Source: Strongylocentrotus droebachiensis
Taxonomy: Eukaryota > Echinodermata > Echinoidea > Camarodonta > Strongylocentrotidae
Assembly: GCA_035222895.1 (NCBI GenBank)
Contig: JAVYIG010001816.1
Coordinates: 186,001 to 250,000 of the forward strand
Length of the DNA: 64,000 nt
Direction of reading: 5' to 3'
Shown: positions 22,348 to 32,400 of the stretch, piece by piece
Layout of the letters: each line of letters opens with the position of its first letter
Numbering within the stretch: the first letter of the stretch is position 1
The notes under the pieces: model-generated
Database searches by the model: none
What the model was told of the DNA's origin: nothing
Seen by the model: only the letters and a program-made list of their open reading frames with translations
Position numbers and translations under genes: made by a program

Positions 22348-22653
22348 AAGCGCGTACGCAGAGGGGGGGGGGGGGGGGGGGGGGTATGTGTGTATTTTGA
22401 AGGAAACCCCCCCCCTTTGTTTTTTGTTTTGTTTGTTTTTTAATGCTAATGGTGACCTAAAAAGGTGACCCTACTCCCCCCCAAACGGAACGAAAGGTCG
22501 ATCCCCCCCCCCCAAAAAAAAAAAATGTCCTCTTACCCCTCCCCCCCCCCCCCCCCCCCTTATTTAGCGGCTGGCTGGGTCGTTGCGAAAATTTCGGCCT
22601 GATTTAAAAATGTTAACCCCCCCCCCCCCTTTAAAAATCCTGCGTACGCTACT
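22348..22653. mobile_element. G-tract MITE family C, copy 2
   Basis: The ends are agcgcgtacgcag and ctgcgtacgct. Inside are a long G run, the gtgtgtattttgaaggaaac segment, C runs and gcggctggctgggtcgttgc. It aligns with the two halves of the copy at 10356-13379. Confidence 0.75.
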
Positions 22654-23674
22654 AGGCTAGTCTGCAGGCACAGACCCTAATTTGACACTTTATCAAAACA
22701 TCATTGTGCCTTGAGAGAAGTCTAGCCCAGCTACCTACTGGTTGTGTCAGCTACAGTACATGGCCTATGGTAGTCTTATAATGCAGACTCACTTTTACGA
22801 CTGACCAGGGTTTGTGCTTGCAGACTACTACTAGGCACGCAAGCTCATTGTGCAAGGCCAAGGTGCTCTTATGCAGTGCATTGCAGTCATGTTCAATTGG
22901 TGTATTATTGGTGTATTATGTGTCGTTGAGCTATTTTTTGTCTTGGATTTTTGACAAGCCAATGTTGTAAGTGTTTATATATTTGTATTTGAATTTGAAG
23001 AATAATATGAACCAATCGGCTAAGCAAGTGCAGGAACGATTGAATGGATTTTGAATGGATTAGTGTTTGCCTAGGTCGCACACTAATATTTTGCCGTTCG
23101 GCCTCACGTACATGTATGTTATATGGCAACATAGCATGTTAATGACTTATGTTCGATAGCTGTATAGAAAGTGTACGTGTATGAATCGATGATTTGTGTT
23201 GACAGACTATATATAGGTAGTAAATCAAGATTGGTTAAAAGGATTGACGCTCCTCTTTTGTTATATTGAGAGATTGATGATACATTTGCAGAATTGGTTG
23301 CAAGTTGTATGTTTTTTTTATTTGAGTGATAATGGACACATTTTTATTGATATGGCAGAATGCAGAAGGGGTCATAGAAAGTAGGTCAGGTCAATTATGT
23401 CGTGTAGCTATACAAATAGAAATACAAGTTTAAGTCAGGAATCAGATAACTATATTTTACACAAGAAAGTTTGGGAAAGAAGTGAATTTGATACATATTA
23501 ATGAAGAATAAAATATATGGTCTTTTTGTACTACATAAGTGATTTAAAGACAAGGCATTTGATTTATTAAAGCTTTAATGCTAGTTTACAACTCTACTGG
23601 TATGGCATATGTAGGATATATTGATATGTGCAGATTATAAAGAATACAGTAGTTGTTTATGCGGATTACTGAAT
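22654..23674. other. No recognisable gene
   Basis: AT-rich sequence with no exon or repeat that I can identify. Confidence 0.45.
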
Positions 23675-23750
23675 ATATATACTGTTTGGGATTACTGGTA
23701 AAGATAATAAACACCATGTGTTTATTATCTTTAATCCCAAACAGTATATA
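23675..23750. repeat. Hairpin-forming inverted repeat
   Basis: tatactgtttgggatta pairs with taatcccaaacagtata, and inner aaagataataaacac with gtgtttattatcttt, separated by a catg loop and one small bulge. It may be a tiny MITE or a solo hairpin. Confidence 0.65.
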
Positions 23751-24104
23751 AAGACCCCCGCCCCCCCAAAAAAAATGGTTTCTCTCGATTGCTTTTCTTG
23801 AGTAGGGGCGGGCGGGCGGATTTAAAAAAAAAAAATAACTTCATTTTTTGTGAGTCTTTTTTTATTTTTGTCACCCCATTTTTTTTATTTTTTTTTAAAT
23901 AAAATAAAATAAAATAAAATAAAACATTTTCCATAACAAAAAATAAATAAAATCATTGGGATGTCAAGCATTTAAACAAACAAAGTCTATAAAACACTTT
24001 AATATGGTAAAAGACTAGTTTAATGTACAATGAATATCGAGACCAACACAAAAAGTATTTTTGGCTTTGAAATACAGCATCTTTTAAACTTCATTGTACT
24101 ACTT
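23751..24104. other. Low-complexity AT-rich DNA
   Basis: Oligo-C, oligo-T and (aaaat)n stretches; no gene. Confidence 0.5.
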
Positions 24105-24250
24105 ATAGCTACTTGCGCCCTCTATATAGCAAACAATGCCTAATCGGTGACCATTGGTCCCCCATGATCCTCTTTATCTTATGTTAACTGAGAAATGATT
24201 TGATGAGATTACCACCTGTCCAGTGACCTTGCAGGGTGGTTTATTCCCTC
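24105..24250 (+). repeat. Dispersed repeat family E, copy 2
   Basis: It begins tagctacttgcgccctctat and ends near gtgaccttgcagg. See copies at 7140-7330 and 30405-30560. Confidence 0.65.
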
Positions 24251-24258
24251 ATGTAAAC

Positions 24259-24404
24259 CAGGCGCGTAGCCAGAGTTTGAGGGGGGGGGGGGGGGCACAT
24301 ACATGTAATCGATCGAGGTCAAAAAAAGGGGTCTACAAAATTTCAACCGATCCTGGAACGTGTCCCCCCGTGCCCCCACCCCCCCCCCCGTGGCTACGCG
24401 CCTG
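24259..24404 (+). mobile_element. G-tract hAT MITE family A, complete copy
   Basis: The ends caggcgcgtagccag and gtggctacgcgcctg are near-perfect inverted repeats. An exact 8-bp duplication, atgtaaac, is at 24251-24258 and 24405-24412. The inside is a G run, cgatcgaggtc, ctacaaaatttcaaccgatc and a C run, 146 bp in all. Confidence 0.9.
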
Positions 24405-24980
24405 ATGTAAACTAGTACAGATGGGCTTTAAAATGAGTTGAAGAATGCTCAGAACCTGATTTGAATGAACGGCATTCTGACATAGAAAAATAAATGGCAA
24501 GTTTAGTAAATACAGAATTGCGTACCGAAAAGACAGATCCTTGCAAATGCATAACATGGTATGTTTGGCATTTAAGATTGCCCCCCCCCAAAAAAAAAAA
24601 AAAAAAAAATAAAAAAAAAATAAAAAAAAATAAATAAAAATAAAAATAAAATAAAAATAATAACAAAATACGAGCGGCCCGAAAATGACGAGCGGGCGGT
24701 CGAGGACAACCAAAAGATTTTTTTTTTGGCCAGATATATACATGCATTAAACTGTAAATCTTATGAAATAACAGGTTTTATTATAAAAAGGGTAGAAGAA
24801 TCTCTGTAATTTCTTTTTTAATTATTTGTTTCTATTTAAAAAAAAAAAAAAAATCTTGTTTTTTGATATTTTTTGATATATATATATTTTTTTTTTTTTT
24901 TTTTTAAAGAGTATATAGTTTAGTGTGCACTAACAATATTTTTATATTTTTTATTTTTTAATTTCATGATAAGTTTCGGT

Positions 24981-25065
24981 AATTACCGGATGCATGGTTA
25001 TGGCAAAATCATGCGTCCGGTAATTAGCGGAAATCATGATTTTGCCATGCACCCGGTAAATCTGT
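24981..25065. repeat. Inverted repeat with GGTAATTACCGG core
   Basis: ggatgcatggttatggcaaa pairs imperfectly with ttttgccatgcaccc, with a second ccggtaattagcgg word in between. Confidence 0.55.
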
Positions 25066-25142
25066 GAAATAACAGATTTTTGTATCTTTGACGATTTTTT
25101 GGTCCCCTTTTCATAAAACAGATGATGCACAAGTTTAATTCG

Positions 25143-25227
25143 TGGGTCGGTGGAATTGTGTGCACGTGGTACCTTCAAATTTGATCTAAAACCATTCGAA
25201 TTGGGTACCTCGTGCACACAATTCCTA
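25143..25227. repeat. Inverted repeat (small MITE-like hairpin)
   Basis: ggaattgtgtgcacgtggta pairs with tacctcgtgcacacaattcc. Confidence 0.6.
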
Positions 25228-25551
25228 CTAAAGCACTCAAACCTGTCCACAATTTGTATACTGACATACTATAATATGTACATTTAGTGTGTAATAATAC
25301 AATGCTTATGGTGTTTATTTGTTCTGTTTATTGATTGAACGGTCGGTTGGTAGGTTTCACAACAACTCGTCTCGTAACTGGCTCATGATCTGTCCGCATG
25401 TACATGTAGATGAAAACCGTCGTCCGTATAAAACTGCTATCATACAAGGTATGCACATTTCTTGACACAATTAGGCTTTTGTATCCATATTTTATCATCT
25501 GTTCGATTTTCCCCTTGTTAGTTCAAATAAAAGGTGCAATATTCAGTGGCG

Positions 25552-25690
25552 GATCCAGGAATTTCTTACCGGGGGGGGGGGCGGGGGGGGCACAAACGAT
25601 TGAGCGAGGCGTCAGCGGCGAGGGAGCGGAGCGACCAAGCGGGTGTGGGTCTGGGAGGGGGTCAGAACCCCCTCCCTGAGTATAGGAAGC
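25552..25690 (+). mobile_element. CAGTGGCGGATCC-end G-tract element, partial
   Basis: It starts cagtggcggatccagg, then has G runs and gagcgaggcgtcagcggcg. No right inverted end was found, so it is truncated or a distinct subfamily of family B. Confidence 0.5.
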
Positions 25691-25790
25691 ATTTGCAATT
25701 TTAGAACCACATTAGGTGCATTTTCAGGCACTTCCTGGAGTAATATGACGTAAAATTGCTTTTTCCTACCCTCTCAAAGAGTAGGGATCC

Positions 25791-26036
25791 AGGGGCGGAT
25801 GATGGGATCTGGCTTTTTGCTAAGGGGGGGGGGGGGGTTGACCCAATGACGACACGGAGCATCGTCCACGAGCCGCGAAGCGGCGAGGCGATTTTTTTGT
25901 TGTTGTCAAGTAACAGTTTAAGGGGGGTCGACCCAAAGACGATGCAGAGCATTGTCCACGAGCCGCGTAGCGGCGAGGCGATTTTGGGGGGTGCTATTTT
26001 GAACCCCCGTAAGTGATGGTTTCCTGGCATCTACAC
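25791..26036 (+). mobile_element. G-tract MITE family B, copy with duplicated hairpin module
   Basis: It starts caggggcggatgatggg, then ctttttgctaagg and a G run, and carries the double-hairpin module twice (25847-25895 and 25936-25984). It ends with gtaagtgatggtttcctggc, matching the left half of the elements at 15514 and 35469. The zinc-finger half is absent. Confidence 0.7.
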
Positions 26037-26039
26037 TAA

Positions 26040-26300
26040 AAAAAAAAAAGTGCTAAATTTAGCACTTAAAGATTCGATTTTAGCACTTTTTAGGAGCTCG
26101 CATAGTGACTGCACTCGAAGTGCTGAGTTAGCACTTGCACCCGGGCTACTTTGCTAGCACCCAAAGGAGCTGACTGTTGTGCACTTAAAGTGCCAAGTTT
26201 TGCTCTCTTTTGGGTGCTATATAGCAGAATAGCCCTTGTGCAAGGGCTATTCTGCTAGCACCCAAAAGAGAGTTTCTATCCGTTTCGCAAGCACTTTTTT
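26040..26300. repeat. TAGCAC-rich inverted-repeat element
   Basis: The word tagcac/gtgcta recurs about ten times in both orientations (for example agtgctaaatttagcact at 26049). The right part is the strong hairpin listed next. It looks like a MITE with internal subrepeats. Confidence 0.55.
26203..26272. ncRNA. Near-perfect 70-nt hairpin, precursor-like
   Basis: ctctcttttgggtgcta pairs with tagcacccaaaagagag, and agcagaatagccctt with aagggctattctgct, leaving only a 3-base bulge and a gtgc loop. Size and shape resemble a microRNA precursor or MITE-derived small RNA source. Expression is not visible from sequence. Confidence 0.3.
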
Positions 26301-26346
26301 CCATCGCCTACATGTAATGCTTATTGCTTCCAGTTTGCAAAAGATC

Positions 26347-26410
26347 GCAGTGGCGGATATGTGGGGGGATGGGGGAGGGGTTAGGGGGTTTAACCCCCCC
26401 CCCCTTGGGC
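26347..26410 (+). mobile_element. G-tract MITE family B fragment
   Basis: cagtggcggatatg, a G run, gttagggggtttaa and a C run followed by cttgggctgcc, matching the right part of family B in the 54556 copy. Confidence 0.5.
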
Positions 26411-26639
26411 TGCCGGAAAATAATATGACAATGAAACCAGCAACTGTGGCAGGATTAATGGCGGGGACAATCTGCATGCTGAAAGAGCACTTAGAATAGG
26501 TATATCGGAAAATTAATTCAAGACTAAGTTATAAGTTAGAAGTTAGAAGTTATAAAGGAGATAAAATCTTTGGTATTAGTCATGTTCGACTTAAAATTGC
26601 ATGCCCCCCCGGCCCCTTACCCGGTAAAAAACACATTCT

Positions 26640-26890
26640 TATAAGATCATCCCCCTTTCTTTCTTTTCCCTTCTCATTATTCTCCCTTTCCCCCTTTTCT
26701 CTCCTCCGTCTTACCGCCTTTCTTCTTTTTCCGCCTTTGCTCTCCTCTCTCTTTCCCTTTTCCCTCCCTTTTCTCCTCTCCCCTTTTCTTTCCTCCCTCT
26801 TTTCTTCTTCTTTCTCTCTTCCCTTTTTTTCTTTTTCCTCTCCTTTTTCTTTCCCCCTCCTTTTTCTCCTTTTCTTTTTTTTTGGCCGGG
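26640..26890. repeat. Polypyrimidine (CT-rich) tract
   Basis: About 250 bp of C and T on the plus strand, ending in a G run near 26888. Confidence 0.8.
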
Positions 26891-26972
26891 GGGGGGGGGG
26901 CCTACTTAAGCTTTCCAATAGGCCATTTTCGTAACACATTGAAAGCTCAAGTCTTTGAGAAAGTGCCTCAAT

Positions 26973-27210
26973 ACAAATTATTTCATTCACCTGATAAGAA
27001 TAATAGTATTTCAATAGACAGAATCCGAACTGCATACATTAATTGTTGCCAGGCAGGACAAACATTATGGCTTGACCTACCTAGCAAAGACTTTGGTTTT
27101 TGGTAACCGTATATTATTCACTTAGCATATTGGCGTCTACCGTGACAGGAGGCGGAATGATCAAGTCAAACGATTTGCGAAGTCTATCTCTGGAAGACTT
27201 TCAAACGAAA
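26973..27210 (+). pseudogene. Upstream duplicate of the HAO 5' region and truncated exon 1
   Basis: This 238-bp unit (acaaattatttcattcacct to tttcaaacgaaa) is repeated from 27211. The second copy is interrupted at 27320 and resumes at 28946 as the real exon 1. The duplicate includes the start codon and about 19 codons of exon 1 ([18 protein letters not shown]), then runs directly into the next unit with no splice donor, so it is a broken copy of the first exon. Confidence 0.85.
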
Positions 27211-27320
27211 ACAAATTATTTCATTCACCTGATAAGAATAATAGTATTTCAATAGACAGAATCCGAACTGCATACATTAATTGTTGTCAGGTAGGACAAA
27301 CATTATGGCTTGACCTACCT
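27211..27320 (+). repeat. Second copy of the HAO 5' unit, upstream part
   Basis: It matches 26973-27082 almost exactly and ends in gacctacct, where a transposon insertion follows. The unit continues at 28946. Confidence 0.85.
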
Positions 27321-28936
27321 CCCGGTGGGGTCACTCAATGTGACTTCCGGACCGCATGACCGTTACCAAAATCGCGGAAAAAGGGGTCAATTTCAAGCAA
27401 TGTCCGCGGACAAAATATTCCTCGAAATAAAGAAAATAGGGGTGCACAGGTGTCCTCGAAATTGATAAATAGGGGTCAGGAAAAGGGAAAAGAGTAAACC
27501 GGGAAGGGAAAAGAGAAAACCAGGAAGAAAAATTCTCGGAGCCGAGTCTTGTCCTTGAAATATGGTAAAATAGGGGTAAATTTGCGAAAGTGTCCTTACA
27601 ATCTTATACATATGGCTCCGTATAGTCTCATTTCACAACGCCCCCTATCGTCAGAGCAAGGTCAGAGTCAGCAGCCTAACATGTTAGCCTATGGACGTTT
27701 TTTAAAAAAATCGTTAAAAATTCATTTTTTGTTTAAACGAAAAGCACATCCACCCCGACGTACGTTATCACTAGCTCTTTCATTAGAGCCCTCATGTCTC
27801 ATTGACTTTTGAAAGTTCACCCACCGTAATTTTTCAAAATAGGTTGCAAGCTCGTCATTGCCTATAATACACATGTGAAACAAGTCTAACTTTGGACTCA
27901 GTTTACCAAGCGATTTGAAGATTATAGGTCGAGCACACGAAACATAAAAAGCATGAATTATCATAGATCACTTCTGCCTATTTCATTATGTCCATTTCAT
28001 CCAACCCCCCACCGTAATTTTTCCATTTAGTAAAAGCAAACATTTTGCCGAGTTTAGCAAAAACATGAATATTCATGAACGGTCAGACAATACAGCCTTT
28101 TAGTACGTAACGTACATGTATAGTGAATGGGAATGTGCGATGATCCGTTCAGGAGGTAGAGGTCAGTGGTTTGTGCTGGCAATGTTCACGCGAGCGAAAA
28201 TGAGACAATCGGAGCAATATGAATAGGGGTATTCCAAAGTACGATTTGTCCTTGTTTTGACGTAAAAAGGGGGTTAAATTTCACAAAATGTCCTTGAAAT
28301 TGACTGCAAAAGGGGGTTATATGCATTTGTGGTAACGGTCATGCGGTCCGGAAGTCACATTAGGGCGCTTTAGTAACGAGACGGTACGCACAGGAGACGG
28401 TAACGCGAGCGAAAAAAAAAAACTGCGCATGCGCGATTCTGAATTCTCTCCGTCCCGTCGATTTTCGCGGAACGGTACTCGGCCAACATAGCGTTCGTTC
28501 CCTAAACACGACGTAAGAGAGAGAGCTGACAAATAATTTGTATCTATAGATCTAACAATGCAGGGCCCTACTGAAGATAAAAACAGGAAATCTACTAGTG
28601 TTTCCAATGTCTGTTCTGTATCTATACCTCAATCTACAATAAATTGATGGTTTGGCCGTTTAGGCCTACTTTGGGGGCCCTTTTTCATCGTTATGCATGA
28701 CGTGCCTGCACGCTATGCACTACAGCCCACCGCCGGGTCTATTGCCCCGGCGCTCCGGCCAAGCCTCGAGGCCCAAGAGCACTCGCACCAAAAGGCAGCA
28801 GGTGTGCAGTTCAGCGCGGCTTTGCGTCCCCGTCGCCTTTAGCAGACAGCGAAAGCGCTTAAATATCACGACGGTAACAAGAGTGCGAGACCCGTCACAG
28901 TTGGTTAAACACTCCGTCTCCTGTGCGTACCGTCGG
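27321..28936. mobile_element. 1.6-kb insertion splitting the HAO 5' region
   Basis: The 9-bp word gacctacct flanks the insertion at 27312-27320 and 28937-28945, while the uninterrupted arrangement is preserved at 27074-27090. Inside are two inverted-repeat pairs. One is aatgtgacttccggaccgca at 27339 with its complement at about 28345-28362; the other is acggtacgcacaggagacgg at about 28381-28400 with its complement at 28914-28933. This suggests two nested or adjacent MITE-like elements. No transposase was recognised. Confidence 0.7.
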
Positions 28937-28945
28937 GACCTACCT

Positions 28946-29019
28946 AGCAAAGACTTTGGTTTTTGGTAACCGTATATTATTCATTTAGCATATTGGCGTC
29001 TAACGTGACGGGCGGCGGA
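28946..29019 (+). promoter_or_regulatory. Putative HAO 5' UTR and proximal promoter
   Basis: This stretch (agcaaagactttgg to gggcggcgga) is kept in both copies of the duplicated unit, immediately before the start codon. No firm TATA box or start site can be fixed. Confidence 0.4.
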
Positions 29020-29168
29020 ATGATCAAGTCGAACGATTTGCGAAGTCTATCTCTGGAAGACTTTCAAACGAAAGCGAAGGAAAACATCGAAAAGGAGGGA
29101 TGGGACTATTACGATTATGCAGCAGGACGCAAGTGGACGTACAATGATAGCTTTAAGGCATTTGACAG
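29020..29168 (+). CDS. HAO1: HAO exon 1
   Basis: It encodes residues 1-49 and two bases of Arg50, including the FMN-domain Tyr30. The donor is gacag|gtaata. The start is the first ATG (ggcggcggaatg) and fits the family's N-terminal length. Confidence 0.9.
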
Positions 29169-29425
29169 GTAATATCATTTGATTTGACCCAGTTCAGTTG
29201 TTTGAGTGAGTATATATTTCTGGCAATGGAATTACACTTTCAGCAGAGAGGGTCCGACTAATATGGCTTAATTCAATATACCTTCGGCTTATTTGTATTA
29301 AGAGCTTTAAATTGCCCATTTGCAATGTGTTCTTATGGTCATCCCAGAAATGTCCCGATTATATAATTCAGCCGATGAAATGTAGGGCTTAAAAGCACCA
29401 CTTAACACCTCCAGTGGCAAGTGAG

Positions 29426-29458
<33 letters not shown>

Positions 29459-32400
29459 CCAAAGGACGTTAGTTTCCGACAGGCAGGTGAACATTTTTTT
29501 TAAAGTGATGTCGTTATCTTTTGTTTAAATATTCACTTTCATATAATGCATAATTATAAGGTTGTATTATTTCTACGATTGCTTAAATATAAGTCTAGAT
29601 ACAATAAAAATCCATTGTGTTATGATTACAGGTGATAACTGTTACTCTTCAAATTATATCTTAATTAGAACTTGTAATTATACATGTATATCTCATAAGT
29701 CTATAGTTAATAACTCCACCTTGTGGTGATATGTCAGGCATGCACAACAACACATACATGTAGATGCTACAGCGGGTATGTTTCAACTATTAAAGTTTTG
29801 TTTGAGCTTATAACTCGATGTCAAGCATAATTTTTACAGAACCCACTTCCGGTATTAATCATTTCTGTATTGTTGAATCCGCCCAAATCAATATTTTTTT
29901 CTTCAACAAAACGAAATTACAAAATGTTTTCACAATTGGTATTGGTTAAAATTCGCTGAAATTGTATTTATATTTGTATTTCTTGATTCTTTATTATATT
30001 CATTCTAATTCTGCTATTGTATATCATATTTTTTCTATTTTATGAAAACTGTAAAACATGACAATTCAACCATCTAGTTGCAAAAATATGTTTTAATAAA
30101 TCTTGAATCTTGAAACTTTAACATTTTGAAATTTAATAAACGGCTATATATCGCGTCATAATATGTCTCCTTTTGCGTTTCTGTATCAGGTATATTATTC
30201 GTCCTCGTATAATGCGTGATGTTGGTGAGCTTGACCTTGCAACAACAGTACTCGGCCATCCCATCAGCATACCCGTTTGTGCTGCTCCCACAGCTTTACA
30301 CGTTTATTGTCATCCCGACGGGGAAAAGGAGACAGCGAAAGGTAATAATATGGCTTTAGTGTTTTCATATTACGAAGAGATTAAAGCGGGACTGCAATAT
30401 TTGTAGCTACTTGCGCCCTCTATATACCAAACACTGCCTAAGCGGCACCCGTTTGTCCCCGGGCCCCATTTTCCCCTTTTGATTATGTTAATTGAGAGTT
30501 GGTTTGACTTTGATGATCGAGATTACCACCTGTCCGTGACCCTGCATGCAGGAATATAGGTCTAATCTCTCTCGGCCTAACTAGTGCAGTACGGCTTTAA
30601 AACATTGCCATACTCAAAAAGCGGAGTAAGGAACTTAGATTTTGTTTTCCCTTTCTTCTTCTTCCATTTTGAGTACATACTTCTTTACAGAGTATGTATT
30701 ATCGTACTATATACTGGGGTGTTTGCAGGTGGACCACTACACCCTGCAGGGTTTCCCCCTACTCTTATACGAATAGTGCAGTGGGTTTTTTTAATGTGCA
30801 AAGGTAGTGACTTTTCTCTACACGAGGCCTCCATTTAACGTCCTTTCCAAGGGACGGATATGGGAAGGGAATGTACGGCTATACCCATCCAGACGAGAGA
30901 GTCGATTTTTAACCACAAGGTTAGGAAAGTTTGCACCCTACAAAGTTGGAATTTACTGTGTATGCAGTATTGATTATAGTCTTTAGATAAACATGCTTCA
31001 CCAACCCATCCCCTCATAATGAACGGATGGTTATACGACAGATATCTCTAGAAATCTTGCTTTGCAGTCAATTTCCTTAAACCTTATCGCGGAATTCAGT
31101 CTTTAAACAAACGCATACCTAACCCTATTTCTAAACTTACATCTAACACGACATAAAGCATTGGATAATGGCCATTTATAAAATGGATTTACCCAATCGA
31201 CGCTCGTCCTCACATCCACGCCCCCCCCCCCCCTCTCCTGTTGCGACGTCCATAACGATGTGCCCCACCCTTTTCCACCCCATCATATTTAGTCTAAAGA
31301 ACTAAATTATGATATTTGTTGGTGCTTTTCAGGTGTGAAGGAAGCAGGGAGTTTAATGATTCTATCAAGTGAGGCTTCGACCACTATCGCAGACGTAGCA
31401 GGAGCGGCACCAGGAGCGCTGCGATGGATGCAGACCTACATCTTCAAGAATCGAAAGCACACCGAGTACATCGTGAGGCAAGCTGAGAGGGCGGGCTTCA
31501 AAGCAATCGTACTCACCGTTGATTCACCCGTGACTGTCAATTGGGATGATCTGGACGATAGCTTCCTTGCAGAGGGACATTACAAAACTGATCCAAAGTA
31601 CAGGTGGGTTGTCCAAATCACTTCTCATCTACATCATACAGTTATTCTCTATTGTGAAGTAAACAAGCATATAACACTATGAATATGACGGACAAAGAAA
31701 GAGGACAAAATATACAGTTCCTCAATCTACCCTCAACAATTTTGCTGTGGTAGACAAAGGAACATCCCTTCACTGATATTATGTAAAAATGTATAGAGCA
31801 GGTGTCACATGCATATTCACCTGTTCTACACATTTGTACATAATAGTAGTGAAGGGATGTTCCTTTGTCTACCACAGCAATTGTTGAGGGTAGAATGAGG
31901 AACTGTATATTTTGTCCTCTTTCTTTGTCCGTCATGTTCATAGTGTAATTTATGCTTAGCCCAAAGAAAGAGAGTGGACATTCTTTTTATTCAAAATGTT
32001 CATATAAACAATCAATGAAATGATAATGAAAATTGATATCAAATTATAGGAATATTAACACTCTACCATACATTACATGTGACTTGCTTGCTACCATCTT
32101 TATATTCACAAAGACTTTCAAAAAATCAGCTCAAGGGTTATTTTATTACCCTTGTGTATGTCCTGCAGAAATAATTTTCGAATTACGTAATGCGCCATTG
32201 TAATATTCACACATTGATACTAATAACTGTTTCTTAAAAAATCATCAACAGTATTGACATTACCCAGTCACTTGATTCAATTACTATGCTGCACATTATA
32301 TAGTGCACATTCTCCACTCCCTTGGGAGCATTCCAGCTAGTTGCCTCTTTACGGGAACGCACATGCCAATCCACTCCCACTAACTTTTGCATCATACCGG

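Larger units (their letters stand above)
24413..25549. other. AT-rich desert with two hairpin repeats
   Basis: Homopolymer A and T runs at 24590-24650 and 24838-24905. No exon was seen. The two hairpins are listed separately. Confidence 0.5.

Noticed and set aside
28697-28969. 90-codon Arg/Ser-rich frame just upstream of HAO exon 1
   Set aside because: It lies inside the transposon insertion and merely runs into the HAO leader; no domain.
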